The position numbers and the translations under genes are program-made. DNA of 64,000 nucleotides from Microbacterium kunmingense (GTDB lineage: Bacteria; Actinomycetota; Actinomycetes; Actinomycetales; Microbacteriaceae): positions 1-64,000 of the forward strand of contig NZ_JAKNUS010000007.1 in the NCBI RefSeq assembly GCF_023155745.1, read 5' to 3'. The first letter of the stretch is position 1, and every line of letters starts with the position of its first letter. The notes under the pieces were generated by a model. The model made no database searches and was not told the DNA's origin. It saw nothing but the letters and a program-made list of their open reading frames with translations. Shown here piece by piece: positions 25,218-33,272 of this stretch.

Positions 25218-25514
25218 ATGAAAGTCGACATTCTTCATATTGCCGACTGCCCGACCTGGCAAGCGGCGGTCGAAGAACTGCGCGCCGCACTCGACGCGAC
25301 GAGCCACGGTGGAGTCAACATCAATCCCATCCTCGTCGAGTCTGCTGATCAGGCTACGCAACTCCCATTCGCTGGTTCACCCACGATCGTTATCGACGGG
25401 ATAGACCTCTTCCCGTCCGACGACCGCTCAGACGACATGGCGTGTCGCATCTACTGGACAACGAGCGGTCTGAAAGGTCACCCGAAAAGGGGCTCTTCAC
25501 GAACGAGGGTGTAG
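25218..25514 (+). pseudogene. Thioredoxin-like metal-cluster protein, 3' end replaced by ISL3
   Basis: The frame begins MKVDILHIADCPTWQAAVEEL, then has LPFAGSPTIVIDGIDLFP and CRIYWTTSGL. These are the blocks of small thioredoxin-fold proteins found next to mercury and other metal-resistance genes, with a single N-terminal Cys, a cis-proline loop and a C-terminal Cys. The last eight codons come from the left end of the ISL3 element, which begins at 25491, so about 15-20 C-terminal residues have been lost. Whether the stump folds is uncertain. It lies 210 bp after cadD. Confidence 0.65.
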
Positions 25515-26470
25515 TCGGTTGAGCGCGTCGATGGCCGGGTAGGGGTCGAGGTCTCCCGGATGATGGAAGTTCTTCACGCTTGCCATCCCGAAAGACCTCG
25601 ACTTGCTCCACCCTACGTTCGCGACCCCTGACCTGACCACGTTCTGCCGCCTCGACGAGCTCGGGCTGGTCGCCGTGGGCCAGCTGCTCGACCCGGGTCG
25701 GGCGACGATCGAGTGCCGCGTCGTCGACGATGACCCGTGGTGCCGGAAATGCGGCGCCGAGGGCGCGCCGCGGGACACGGTGACGCGCCGGCTCGCGCAC
25801 GAGCCGTTCGGCCACCGGCCGACGACTCTGCTGGTGCGGGTGCGCCGGTATCGGTGCGCGCACTGCCGGCGCACATGGCGGCAGGACGCCAGCAAGGCGG
25901 CGACGCCGAGGACGAAGATCTCCCGCGGTGGTCTGGAGTGGGCGCTGCGGGGCATCGTCGTCGACCATCTCACCGTGTCCCGCGTCGCCGCCGGTCTCGG
26001 AGTGTCCTGGAGCGCCGCGAACGCCGCCGTCCTCGCCGAAGGCAAGCGGCGACTGATCGACGACCCCACCCGGTTCGATGGGGTGACCACGATCGGTGTC
26101 GACGAGCATGTCTGGCGTCACACCCGGCTCGGCGACAAGTACGTGACCGTGATCATCGACCTCACCCCAGCCCGCGAGAAGACGGGCCCGGCACGGCTGT
26201 TGGACATGGTCGAGGGCCGCTCGAAGGCGGTGTTCAAGCAGTGGCTCGCCGGACGGCCCAAGGAGTGGAGCAAGCGGATCGAGGTGGTCGCGATGGACGG
26301 GTTCGCCGGCTTCAAGACCGCCGCCGCCGAAGAGCTCCCCGACGCCGTCCCCGTCATGGATCCTTTCCACGTGGTCCGGCTGGCCGGTGATGCGCTCGAT
26401 GTCTGCCGTCGCCGCGTCCAGCAGGACACCACCGGTCACCGCGGGCTCAAGGGCGACCCGCTCTACGATC
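25491..26470 (+). mobile_element. Truncated ISL3-family insertion sequence
   Basis: The left end begins at 25491 with GGCTCTTCACGAACGAGGGT, an ISL3-style terminal repeat (GGCTCTTC start). No inverted copy is found on the right: transposase similarity stops near 26466 and is replaced by the 66-bp repeat at 26471. The element lacks its right end and about 130-150 C-terminal transposase residues, so it cannot move on its own. The 8 bases before it (25483-25490) would be one half of the target duplication; the other half is lost. Confidence 0.8.
25603..26470 (+). pseudogene. ISL3-family transposase, C-terminally truncated
   Basis: About 289 codons of a transposase that is normally near 430 residues. 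The N-terminal zinc-binding domain is intact (CRKCGAEG and RRYRCAHCRRTW), followed by the ISL3 HTH and the first catalytic region (TIGVDEHVWRHTR) and second (VVAMDGFAGFKTA). The part with the catalytic Glu is missing. The frame runs on through the 66-bp repeat into unrelated sequence to a stop at 26685. The start appears to be TTG 25603; the family N terminus LHPTFATPDLTTFCRLDELGL fits this. Confidence 0.85.
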
Positions 26471-26536
26471 TCCTGTCGCGTCACCGTTCAAGACTCACCC
26501 ACCGAGGAGCGGAACCTCTTGATCAACACGCCCTAG
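26471..26536 (+). repeat. 66-bp direct repeat, copy 2 (right edge of accessory region)
   Basis: Identical to 128-193 over 66 bp. It abuts the truncated ISL3 transposase on the left and ordinary sequence upstream of a sigma factor on the right. Being in the same orientation as copy 1, the pair could recombine to delete the intervening 26.3 kb as a circle. Confidence 0.9.
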
Positions 26537-26629
26537 GGCTCGACCTCCGCGCGACGCGGGTCGGCGATGTCGCGTTGTGCGTCGTGATGGAGGATGTAAC
26601 GAATCGGGAGGGTGTGGACAGTACAGGGT

Positions 26630-27211
26630 ATGGATGTGCCGGATCGGTCGGAGCGGGCGCTGTGGGAGCGTGGTGCTGCCGGTGATGGTGGCGCGTTCGG
26701 TCTGATCTTTGATCTGCACCGCGACCGTGTGTTCCGTCACGCGTACCGGATCCTGCAGGACGTCCACGATGCCGAGGATGCGTCCGCGGTGGCGTTCCTC
26801 GAGTTGTGGCGCCGACGACGGCAGGTGCGGCTGGTCGAGGGGTCGCCGTTGCCGTGGCTGCTGGCGACGACGACGAACACGTGCTGGAACCTCGACCGCG
26901 CCAAGCGCCGCTACCGGACCCTGCTCGACACGTTGCCGCACAGCACCATTGCACCGTCGGCGGAGGATGCCGCCCTCGACGGGCTTGTCGCCGACGGCGA
27001 GCTCGCGGCCGCGATGGGCACGCTGAGCCGGGCGGATGCGGAGCTGTTCGCCCTGGTCGCGGCGGAGGGCTACTCGATCACGGATGCCGCCGTCGTGGTT
27101 GGAGTGTCGCCGGGGGCGGCGCGGACGCGGATGCACCGGATCAGGAACAACCTGCAGCAACGTTTGGGGCACCACACCCTTGCCGGGTACCTCTCGAAGG
27201 AGGCGACATGA
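26630..27211 (+). CDS. ECF-type RNA polymerase sigma factor
   Basis: A 193-residue sigma-70 family protein. Region 2 is seen in LIFDLHRDRVFRHAYRILQDVHDAEDASAVAFLELWRRR and region 4 in LSRADAELFALVAAEGYSITDAAVVVGVSPGAARTRMHRIRNNL, with only a short linker between them, so it is an ECF-like sigma. The stop overlaps the next gene's ATG (ATGA), and that gene encodes a membrane-spanning protein likely to hold it inactive. ATG 26630 is chosen; GTG 26612 is an alternative. It begins about 90 bp after the right 66-bp repeat and probably belongs to the host backbone. Confidence 0.85.
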   Translation: MDVPDRSERALWERGAAGDGGAFGLIFDLHRDRVFRHAYRILQDVHDAEDASAVAFLELWRRRRQVRLVEGSPLPWLLATTTNTCWNLDRAKRRYRTLLDTLPHSTIAPSAEDAALDGLVADGELAAAMGTLSRADAELFALVAAEGYSITDAAVVVGVSPGAARTRMHRIRNNLQQRLGHHTLAGYLSKEAT

Positions 27212-27969
27212 ACACCACCCAGATGAGTCCCGAGTTCGCGACCGCGTTCCGGGCCCGACTCGTGGAACACGTGAACACCACCGCCCGGCCGAAGCGGCGC
27301 CGCGCGCTCCTCGCCGGCGGGATCACGCTGACCCTGGTCCTGGGCGGCACGGCCGCGGCCGCCGCGACCGGACTGATCCCCCTCCCCGGCGGAACCGAGA
27401 TCACCGAACTGGCCGAGACCACCTCCGGCACCTTCACCGGGACCGGCGCGCTCGAACTCGGCGAGCGGCCGGCAGATACGACCGGGGTCGCGGTGTCACT
27501 GACCTGCCTCACCCCTGGGACGTTCAGGTTCGACGACGGCGCATCCGTCACCTGCAGCACCGCGTCCGACAGTGCAAACCCGTCCACGTACGTCGTCCCG
27601 GCCGATGCGGTCACCGGCAACCAGGTCGGCATCGTCACCGGTCCGGATGCGGTGTGGTCGATGACCGCGACCTGGGTGCTGGCGGAGACGACCGAGTGGG
27701 CGGTCAACGCCGACGGGTACACCTACGGGGTCATCAACGAGAACGGCGAACCCGACCTGATCGCGGTCATGACCACCGACAACCAGCCGGGGTACGTCTG
27801 GCGGACAGACCTCAACGACGCCAACGGCACCACCGCCGCGGAATCGTTCACATCACCCGAAGACGCCCTCCGCTGGCAGGAAGCCAACGCCGGCGTCGTC
27901 CGCCACATCCCCGTCTACGAATCCGACGGCACCACACAGATCGGCGCATTCCAGGTCGGCGGCAACTAG
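27208..27969 (+). CDS. Membrane-anchored protein coupled to the sigma factor (possible anti-sigma)
   Basis: A 253-residue protein: a short cytoplasmic N terminus (about 35 residues, ending RPKRRRALL), one membrane helix (ITLTLVLGGTAAAAATGLI) and a Thr/Ala-rich outer domain of about 190 residues without a recognised fold. AAGGAGGCGAC lies just upstream, and the ATGA overlap couples it to the sigma factor. That layout suits an anti-sigma or signal-sensing partner, but the canonical zinc-binding anti-sigma HxxxCxxC motif is absent, so the role is inferred from position only. Confidence 0.5.
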   Translation: MNTTQMSPEFATAFRARLVEHVNTTARPKRRRALLAGGITLTLVLGGTAAAAATGLIPLPGGTEITELAETTSGTFTGTGALELGERPADTTGVAVSLTCLTPGTFRFDDGASVTCSTASDSANPSTYVVPADAVTGNQVGIVTGPDAVWSMTATWVLAETTEWAVNADGYTYGVINENGEPDLIAVMTTDNQPGYVWRTDLNDANGTTAAESFTSPEDALRWQEANAGVVRHIPVYESDGTTQIGAFQVGGN

Positions 27970-28051
27970 AGGTCACCCGCGCGACGGCGAACGGGGGAGC
28001 CCGTCAGCCGGTCCTTCATCGCTCAGCGCGTTGCGCCGTTATTGGGCGTGC

Positions 28052-28546
28052 TCAGCTCGCAGGAGCGGGAGGGGGCTCGACCGCCACGTCCGTGTCATAA
28101 CGCGGCGCAGTTCCGGCCTCGTCGGTCCGGGGGAGCATGTAGCTCGGCACCGGCTGTCCAATCGAATGAATCCGCCACCCGTGCAGTTCCGGCCGCCACA
28201 CCAGGTTGACGTACCCGAGCACGTCATCGCGCGGCACCTCGGACAGATAGACGCCCGTGTCGGGAACAACCTTCACGTACGCGATGTCGATTGCGTCGAT
28301 GGGCCGCAGCGCGCGCGTTGAGACCGCGATCACCTGGTCCAGGAAGAACTGGCTGGCGATTGAGAAGTCACCCCAATCTTCCCGCGCCTCAGGCGTAACG
28401 AACAGCTCCAGCAGCGCGATCGCACGCTCCTCCTCGTGGAACAAGTCGTTGAACGCGGTCACCACCTTGGACGGGTGGTCTGCCGCAAGCGCCCGGAACC
28501 GACCGCGCGCCTCTTCGAGTCCTTCGCCCCAGCCATCGTCGACCAT
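28052..28546 (-). CDS. Uncharacterised 164-residue protein
   Basis: A soluble, acidic protein starting MVDDGWGEGLEEARGRF and containing FNDLFHEEERAIALLELFVTPEAREDWGDF and WRPELHGWRIHSIGQPVP. The last part, with an aromatic ELHGWRIHS turn, looks like the final strands of a small alpha+beta (NTF2-like) fold, but no family is firmly recognised. ATG 28546 is chosen because GGAAGGATC lies 4-5 bases upstream; the frame extends further without a start signal. It is a single gene facing the sigma operon convergently. The region 28547-28829 separates it from a divergent gene and probably holds both promoters; no clear motif was found there. Confidence 0.55.
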   Translation of the reverse strand: MVDDGWGEGLEEARGRFRALAADHPSKVVTAFNDLFHEEERAIALLELFVTPEAREDWGDFSIASQFFLDQVIAVSTRALRPIDAIDIAYVKVVPDTGVYLSEVPRDDVLGYVNLVWRPELHGWRIHSIGQPVPSYMLPRTDEAGTAPRYDTDVAVEPPPAPAS

Positions 28547-28829
28547 GTTGCGATCCTTCCAGAGAGCGCCGACATCACAGCGCGGCGGCCCCATCTGACC
28601 AGGCGATGACTCGGCGGTAGGCGAACTGTCCGCGAGCGGTCCAGCGCATTCGAGACGATGACGCGATGCCTGAAGCAACGCACGGCAGCGGAGCTGCCTT
28701 AGGATTGGACCCACCCACCTTGAGGGCCGGCCGGATGCACAGCAGCGAGCGTAGACCGGTCCGCATACGCCCACGAGAGTCCGGCGGTTCGGGCATGGTC
28801 ACGTCGGTAGGTTGGGCGAGAATCGCTGC

Positions 28830-29840
28830 GTGAGCTTCAGAACGGCAGACGGCGCCTCGTACCAAGGTCGAGACTCTTCCGGTCACGAGCGCTTTAGCAT
28901 CTCGATTCCGTACGACGAGCATGGCTACTTCGGGCGCGAGTGCCCGGCTTGCCATCAGATCTTTCGCATGCGCGGTGAGGACTACGACGCGCTCCCCGAC
29001 GACCTGAATCTGACCTGCCCTTACTGCGGTCATCGAGAAGGGCACAGCGAGTTCATGACCGCCCAGCAACGCGACCGTGTGATGCGCGTCGCGCAGGACG
29101 CGGCGATGCAGTTGCTATCAGACGCCCTCAGCAAGAGCTTCGGCTCCATGGCACGGTCAACCAGGAGTAACCGCTTTGTGAAAGTCACCTATCGATCGAA
29201 GCCGTTCTACCCCCAGCCCCTACCCGGTATCGACGAAGAGCGACTCGTGCGGGAGCGGACGTGTCTCGAGTGCGGTGTGCGCTACGCCGTCTTCGGGGAG
29301 CACCGGTTCTGCCCGGTCAGTGGCGCGCTCAGCGCATCCGTCGTGGCAGAGGACGCCTTTGCTGCCGAGCGGGTGAAGCTGGCTGCGCTCGACGACATTC
29401 CTACGGAGCAGCGAGCTGTGCTTCGCGAACAGGGCGTCTATGACCGGATCGCGGTTGACACGCTTGGACGTGTGGTCGGGACCGTGGAGGCATTCGCGGA
29501 TTCCGAGTATCGCCGGCGCGTGCCGGATGCCGCCGCGTCATTGAAGGGCAGGGGTAACGTCTTCCAGCGGCTCGACGACCTGGCTGATCTGTTCGGTCCG
29601 CTCGGCACCGACCCGCGCGACGTCCCGGGTATCGATTGGGCGGCGCTCAAGCGCCTCTGGGCTGCGCGCCACGCGCACGTTCATGCGGACGGCCGCGTGG
29701 ATGACAAGTATCTTCGCGCTGTTCCCAACTCACCGCTCAAGCTCGGCCAGCGAATCTTCGTCTCACCGAAGGATGCGCGGAGCGCGATCGAACTGGCCGC
29801 GACGCTCTGCGCCGCGATCGACGGTCGGGGTGACGACTGA
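28830..29840 (+). CDS. Zinc-ribbon protein with a HEPN-like C-terminal motif
   Basis: A 336-residue protein of no firmly recognised family. Two cysteine clusters suggest zinc ribbons: CPACH with CPYCGH near residues 40-75, and CLECGVRY with FCPVSG near 150-170. The C-terminal part (about 225-336) is helical and contains LWAARHAHVHADGRVDDKYLR, which fits the RxxxxH-type motif and following pattern of HEPN RNase-like domains. HEPN proteins with metal-binding parts occur in toxin and antiphage systems, so a defence role is possible. The start is at GTG 28830 (TTG 28812 is an alternative). No antitoxin partner is evident. Confidence 0.55.
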   Translation: MSFRTADGASYQGRDSSGHERFSISIPYDEHGYFGRECPACHQIFRMRGEDYDALPDDLNLTCPYCGHREGHSEFMTAQQRDRVMRVAQDAAMQLLSDALSKSFGSMARSTRSNRFVKVTYRSKPFYPQPLPGIDEERLVRERTCLECGVRYAVFGEHRFCPVSGALSASVVAEDAFAAERVKLAALDDIPTEQRAVLREQGVYDRIAVDTLGRVVGTVEAFADSEYRRRVPDAAASLKGRGNVFQRLDDLADLFGPLGTDPRDVPGIDWAALKRLWAARHAHVHADGRVDDKYLRAVPNSPLKLGQRIFVSPKDARSAIELAATLCAAIDGRGDD

Positions 29841-30042
29841 ACGCTGTCGTGATGCTCTGCGCAGGCTCAGACCGCCGCGAACCTCACGCTGATGCCCTCG
29901 CGCACGAACAACGGTCCCCTCGCGGACGGATCCTTCGCGAAGTGCTCGGCCGGCTCGCGGACTACCGGTCCGGGATGCATCGGCCTGCCGAAACTGGGGC
30001 GGCGCACAGATCGACCCCGATCGGCCGAGGGCTATCGTCGGA

Positions 30043-30522
30043 GTGGTGACCAGAGTCGTTCTGATGTGCGGGCCAGCGGGTTCTGGCAAGTCGACCGTCG
30101 CCAGGCGGCTTGAAGCGGAGGGCTTGGTGCGCCTTTCATTCGATCAGGAAGCCTGGCGACGTGGGATTCAAACCATGCCCCTATCCAACGAGGTGCACGA
30201 CGAGATCGAGCAGGAACTCCGCGCTCGCCTCATCGCGCTCGTCGCGGCCGGCACAGACGTGGTGCTCGACTACTCGTTCTGGTCCAAGCGTGCCCGCCTC
30301 GCGTATCGGGAGTTGCTGAGCCCGCTTGGTGTGGTGCCGGAGACGATCTATCTAGCGACGCCGCGATCAGTCGCATTGGAACGGCTGGGCGCACGCAGCC
30401 ACGAGCACGCTGACGACTACGCGCTTCCCTACAACGTCGCTGCGGAGTACTTCGACCATTTCGAGCCCCCGAGCGCCGACGAAGGTCCCTTGACGGTCCT
30501 CGGCGCGCCGCCGACGCAATAA
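30043..30522 (+). CDS. P-loop kinase-like ATP-binding protein (AAA_33)
   Basis: A 159-residue small P-loop protein. The Walker A motif MCGPAGSGKST begins near residue 8; a DxxF-type region (LVRLSFDQEAWRRG) and a Walker B-like strand (AGTDVVLDYSFWSKRAR) follow, with a LID-like Arg segment (ERLGARSH). This is the pattern of AAA_33/zeta-toxin-like and nucleotide kinases that phosphorylate small molecules. The substrate is unknown. The start is GTG 30043 or the adjacent GTG 30046. It lies 200 bp after the HEPN-like gene; that gap holds nothing that can be supported. Confidence 0.75.
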   Translation: MVTRVVLMCGPAGSGKSTVARRLEAEGLVRLSFDQEAWRRGIQTMPLSNEVHDEIEQELRARLIALVAAGTDVVLDYSFWSKRARLAYRELLSPLGVVPETIYLATPRSVALERLGARSHEHADDYALPYNVAAEYFDHFEPPSADEGPLTVLGAPPTQ

Positions 30523-30738
30523 GGGGTCCGCGAGCGGGCGTGGTGGCCTCAGTCGTATCGCGTTCGCGGAAAATGCCGGCCGCGCGGGTGGCGTCGCCGA
30601 ATCGGAATTCCGACGTCCAGACGTGAGCGCACCGGGAGAATCACCGATTCGCGTATGACCCGCCCGACGAAGTGCCCGACGATGGTGCCCCATCCGCGAC
30701 GAACAGGGGCACGCGGTCAGCCGCTGTCCCCGAGCCGA

Positions 30739-31968
30739 TCAGGCCACCGCCCGGGCACGTACCGCCGCAGTCAGCGCGCGGATGCCGAGGTCGACGTCGG
30801 AGGCCGACACCGCCTCGTCGGGGTGGTGGCTGATGCCGTCGGGGTTCCGGAGGAAGAGCATCCCGACGCCCGTCACCGCCGCGAAGGCCATGCCGTCGTG
30901 GCCCGCCCGACTGAAGAGCGTCGGCGCCTCCCCCGTCCGACCAGGTAACGCCAACCGGATTCCGTCGCTGACGACGTCCTTCAGCAGCGGGTCGCAGAAC
31001 ACCGCTGACGCCTCGTGCACCTCGCGCGCCGACCACGTCAGACCCCGGCGCGCGGTGACAGCGGCCACCTCGTCCTGGATCACCCGCCACACCCGGTCGC
31101 GGTCACCGTCGAACTCGCCGCGGAGATCGAGCGACAGGTACGCGTCGCCGGGCACCACGTTGATGGCCCCCGGGTGGATCTGCAGCTCGCCGACCGTGCC
31201 GACGATATGGTGCTCGGCGCGGCACACGCGCTCCACGGCGAGCGCGATCTCGGCCGCCCCGAGCAGCGCGTCGCGCCGACGGTCGTAGGGAGTTCCCCCC
31301 GCGTGCCGAGCCTCGCCGGCGATGTCGAGCCGGAACCGCCGCGCCGACGCGATTGACGACACCACGGCCAACGGTTCGTCGCCCTCGTCGAGCTCGGGGC
31401 CCTGCTCGATGTGCGCCTCGAGGTACCCGACGAGGTCGTCCGGCCGACGCGCCGCATCGCCGATGCGCCCGGGGTCGAGACCGAAGTCGAGGAAGGCTTC
31501 GCGCAGAGTCGTGCCCGCGGCATCCCGCAGCTCCCACCACGTCGGGTCCCACACGCCCGCAGCCGCCGACGACCCGAGCAGCGCCCGGCCGAATCGGATG
31601 CCCTCCTCGTCCCAGAACGCCACGACCTCGAGCGCGAACGGCAGCGCCTCCGCGCGCAGCGCGCGGACCACCTCGATCGCCATGAGCACCCCGGCGATGC
31701 CGTCGTACCGGCCCGCGTCGGGCACGGTGTCGAGGTGCGATCCGAGCACCAGCGCCGCCGCTTCGCCGGCGGCCGCGCCGAGCCGGCCGATGAGGTTGCC
31801 CGCGGCATCCTGTCTCGTGGTCATCCCCGCTTCGCGCATCCACTCCGCCACCAGCCGGTTCACCCGCGCGTGCTCGGGCGAGAGGTACACCCGCTCGATG
31901 CCGCCCTCGGCGCCGCTGATGCGCGCGAGCTCGTCACAGCGCGCCATCACCCGCTCGGCGGCCGTCAT
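30739..31968 (-). CDS. allC: Allantoate amidohydrolase (M20/M28 Zn-dependent amidase)
   Basis: A 409-residue protein of the allantoate amidohydrolase / N-carbamoyl amino acid hydrolase family. Metal-site motifs are GSHLDTVPDAGRYDG, AFWDEEGIRFG, EAHIEQGPELDE and SRAGHDGMAF, with the closing HHPDE. The enzyme splits allantoate to ureidoglycine, ammonia and CO2. It is the last gene of a four-gene minus-strand purine run, 14 bases after the aminotransferase. ATG 31968 is chosen; a GTG at 32001 would overlap the upstream gene. Hydantoin or N-carbamoyl amino acid hydrolysis is an alternative activity, but the cluster favours allantoate. Confidence 0.85.
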   Translation of the reverse strand: MTAAERVMARCDELARISGAEGGIERVYLSPEHARVNRLVAEWMREAGMTTRQDAAGNLIGRLGAAAGEAAALVLGSHLDTVPDAGRYDGIAGVLMAIEVVRALRAEALPFALEVVAFWDEEGIRFGRALLGSSAAAGVWDPTWWELRDAAGTTLREAFLDFGLDPGRIGDAARRPDDLVGYLEAHIEQGPELDEGDEPLAVVSSIASARRFRLDIAGEARHAGGTPYDRRRDALLGAAEIALAVERVCRAEHHIVGTVGELQIHPGAINVVPGDAYLSLDLRGEFDGDRDRVWRVIQDEVAAVTARRGLTWSAREVHEASAVFCDPLLKDVVSDGIRLALPGRTGEAPTLFSRAGHDGMAFAAVTGVGMLFLRNPDGISHHPDEAVSASDVDLGIRALTAAVRARAVA

Positions 31969-31982
31969 CGCCCCCGCGCGCG

Positions 31983-33272
31983 TCACGCGTGCGCGGTCCA
32001 CACGGTCTCCCCCGCGCCCCGGAACACATCGGTCGCCGCCTCGACCCCGCCGCCGGCGGGCACCGCCACCCCATGCCGGCGCAGCACGGCCTCGAGCGCC
32101 GCCAGCGTCACCAGCACCGCGTCCTCACGGGCGTTGTACCCCATCGTGCCGATCCGCCACACCCGTCCGTGCAGCGGCCCGAACGACGTGCCGATCTCGA
32201 TGCCGAAGTCCTCGAGCAGGTCGCTGCGCACCGCGTCGCCGACCACCCCGTCGGGGATCTCGACGGCCACGACGTTGGTCATCTTGTGCGCGACGTCGCC
32301 GAACACGACCAGCCCGAGGCCCTGCACGCCGGCGAGCATCGCCGCGCCGGCGCGCGCGTGCCGCGCGAGCACATTGTCGGCGCCCTCTTCGAGCAGCAGC
32401 CGGGCGCACTCGCGCGCGCCGTAGAGCATCGAGGTCGCCTCGGTGTGGTGGTTCAGGCGCCTGGGCCCCCAGTAGTCGAGGATCATGCCGAGGTCGAAGT
32501 AGTTCGAGCGGATGAAATCGGATGCCGCCTCGTCGCCCTCCTCGCGGATGCCGGCCTCGATGCGCTTCCGCGACCGGATGATCTCCACCGCGCGGTCGGA
32601 CAGTGTCACCGGCGCCGACCCCGAGGGGCCGCCGAGGCACTTCTGCAGGCCCGCGGTCGCGGCATCCAGTCCCCACCCGTCGGCCTCGAACGGGTTGCCG
32701 CCGAGCGACGCGGTGGCATCGGTGTAGAACAGCACGCCATGCCGGGCGCAGATCTCGCCGACCCCGGCGAGCGGCTGGTTCATCGTCGTGGAGGTGTCGC
32801 CCTGCACGAGCGCGAGGAGGGTCGGGCGCACCCGCACGACGGCCTCCTCGATCACCGAGTCGGGGAACACCTGCCCCCACTCGGTCTCGATCGTGTGCAC
32901 CTCGGCGAGCGCACGCTCGGCGATCTCGGCGAGGAGGTGCCCGAACCGCCCGAAGATCGGGACGAGCACACGGTCACCGGGCCGGATGAGCGAGACGAGC
33001 ACCGCCTCGATCCCTGCCCGTGAGGTGCCGTCGACGAGCACGGTCGCCTCGTTGCGGGTGCGCCACACCTGCCGGTAAAGGGCCTGCGTCTCGGTCATCG
33101 TCGCGGTCATGAAGGGGTCGTACTGGCCGACGAGCGGCGCCGACATCGCCGTGAGCACGCTCGGGTACGCCGAGATCGGACCCGGGCCCATGAGCAGGCG
33201 CGGGGGCGGGGCGATAGGTCCGGGGAGGTGGGTCATGGCGCGTCCTGAGTCAGTGGGCCGGGGGTTGGTCAT
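31983..33272 (-). CDS. PucG-like (S)-ureidoglycine:glyoxylate aminotransferase
   Basis: A class V PLP aminotransferase of 429 residues from ATG 33272, which overlaps the amidase stop (ATGA); an internal ATG at 33236 would give 417 residues and fits the family N terminus (LPGPIAPPPRLLMGPGP). Active-site blocks are LVDGTSRAG, VQGDTSTTMNQPLAGV, FYTDATASLGG and the PLP lysine in LQKCLGGPSG. The alanine-glyoxylate-like fold, combined with the allantoate amidohydrolase next door, points to PucG, which converts ureidoglycine and glyoxylate to oxalurate and glycine. The amidase fusion upstream may handle the oxalurate. Confidence 0.8.
   Translation of the reverse strand: MTNPRPTDSGRAMTHLPGPIAPPPRLLMGPGPISAYPSVLTAMSAPLVGQYDPFMTATMTETQALYRQVWRTRNEATVLVDGTSRAGIEAVLVSLIRPGDRVLVPIFGRFGHLLAEIAERALAEVHTIETEWGQVFPDSVIEEAVVRVRPTLLALVQGDTSTTMNQPLAGVGEICARHGVLFYTDATASLGGNPFEADGWGLDAATAGLQKCLGGPSGSAPVTLSDRAVEIIRSRKRIEAGIREEGDEAASDFIRSNYFDLGMILDYWGPRRLNHHTEATSMLYGARECARLLLEEGADNVLARHARAGAAMLAGVQGLGLVVFGDVAHKMTNVVAVEIPDGVVGDAVRSDLLEDFGIEIGTSFGPLHGRVWRIGTMGYNAREDAVLVTLAALEAVLRRHGVAVPAGGGVEAATDVFRGAGETVWTAHA

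Noticed and set aside
28935-28990. A CPACH sequence that matches the CXXCH haem-attachment motif
   Set aside because: It sits in a protein with no signal peptide and is paired with CPYCGH, which fits a zinc ribbon rather than a c-type cytochrome.
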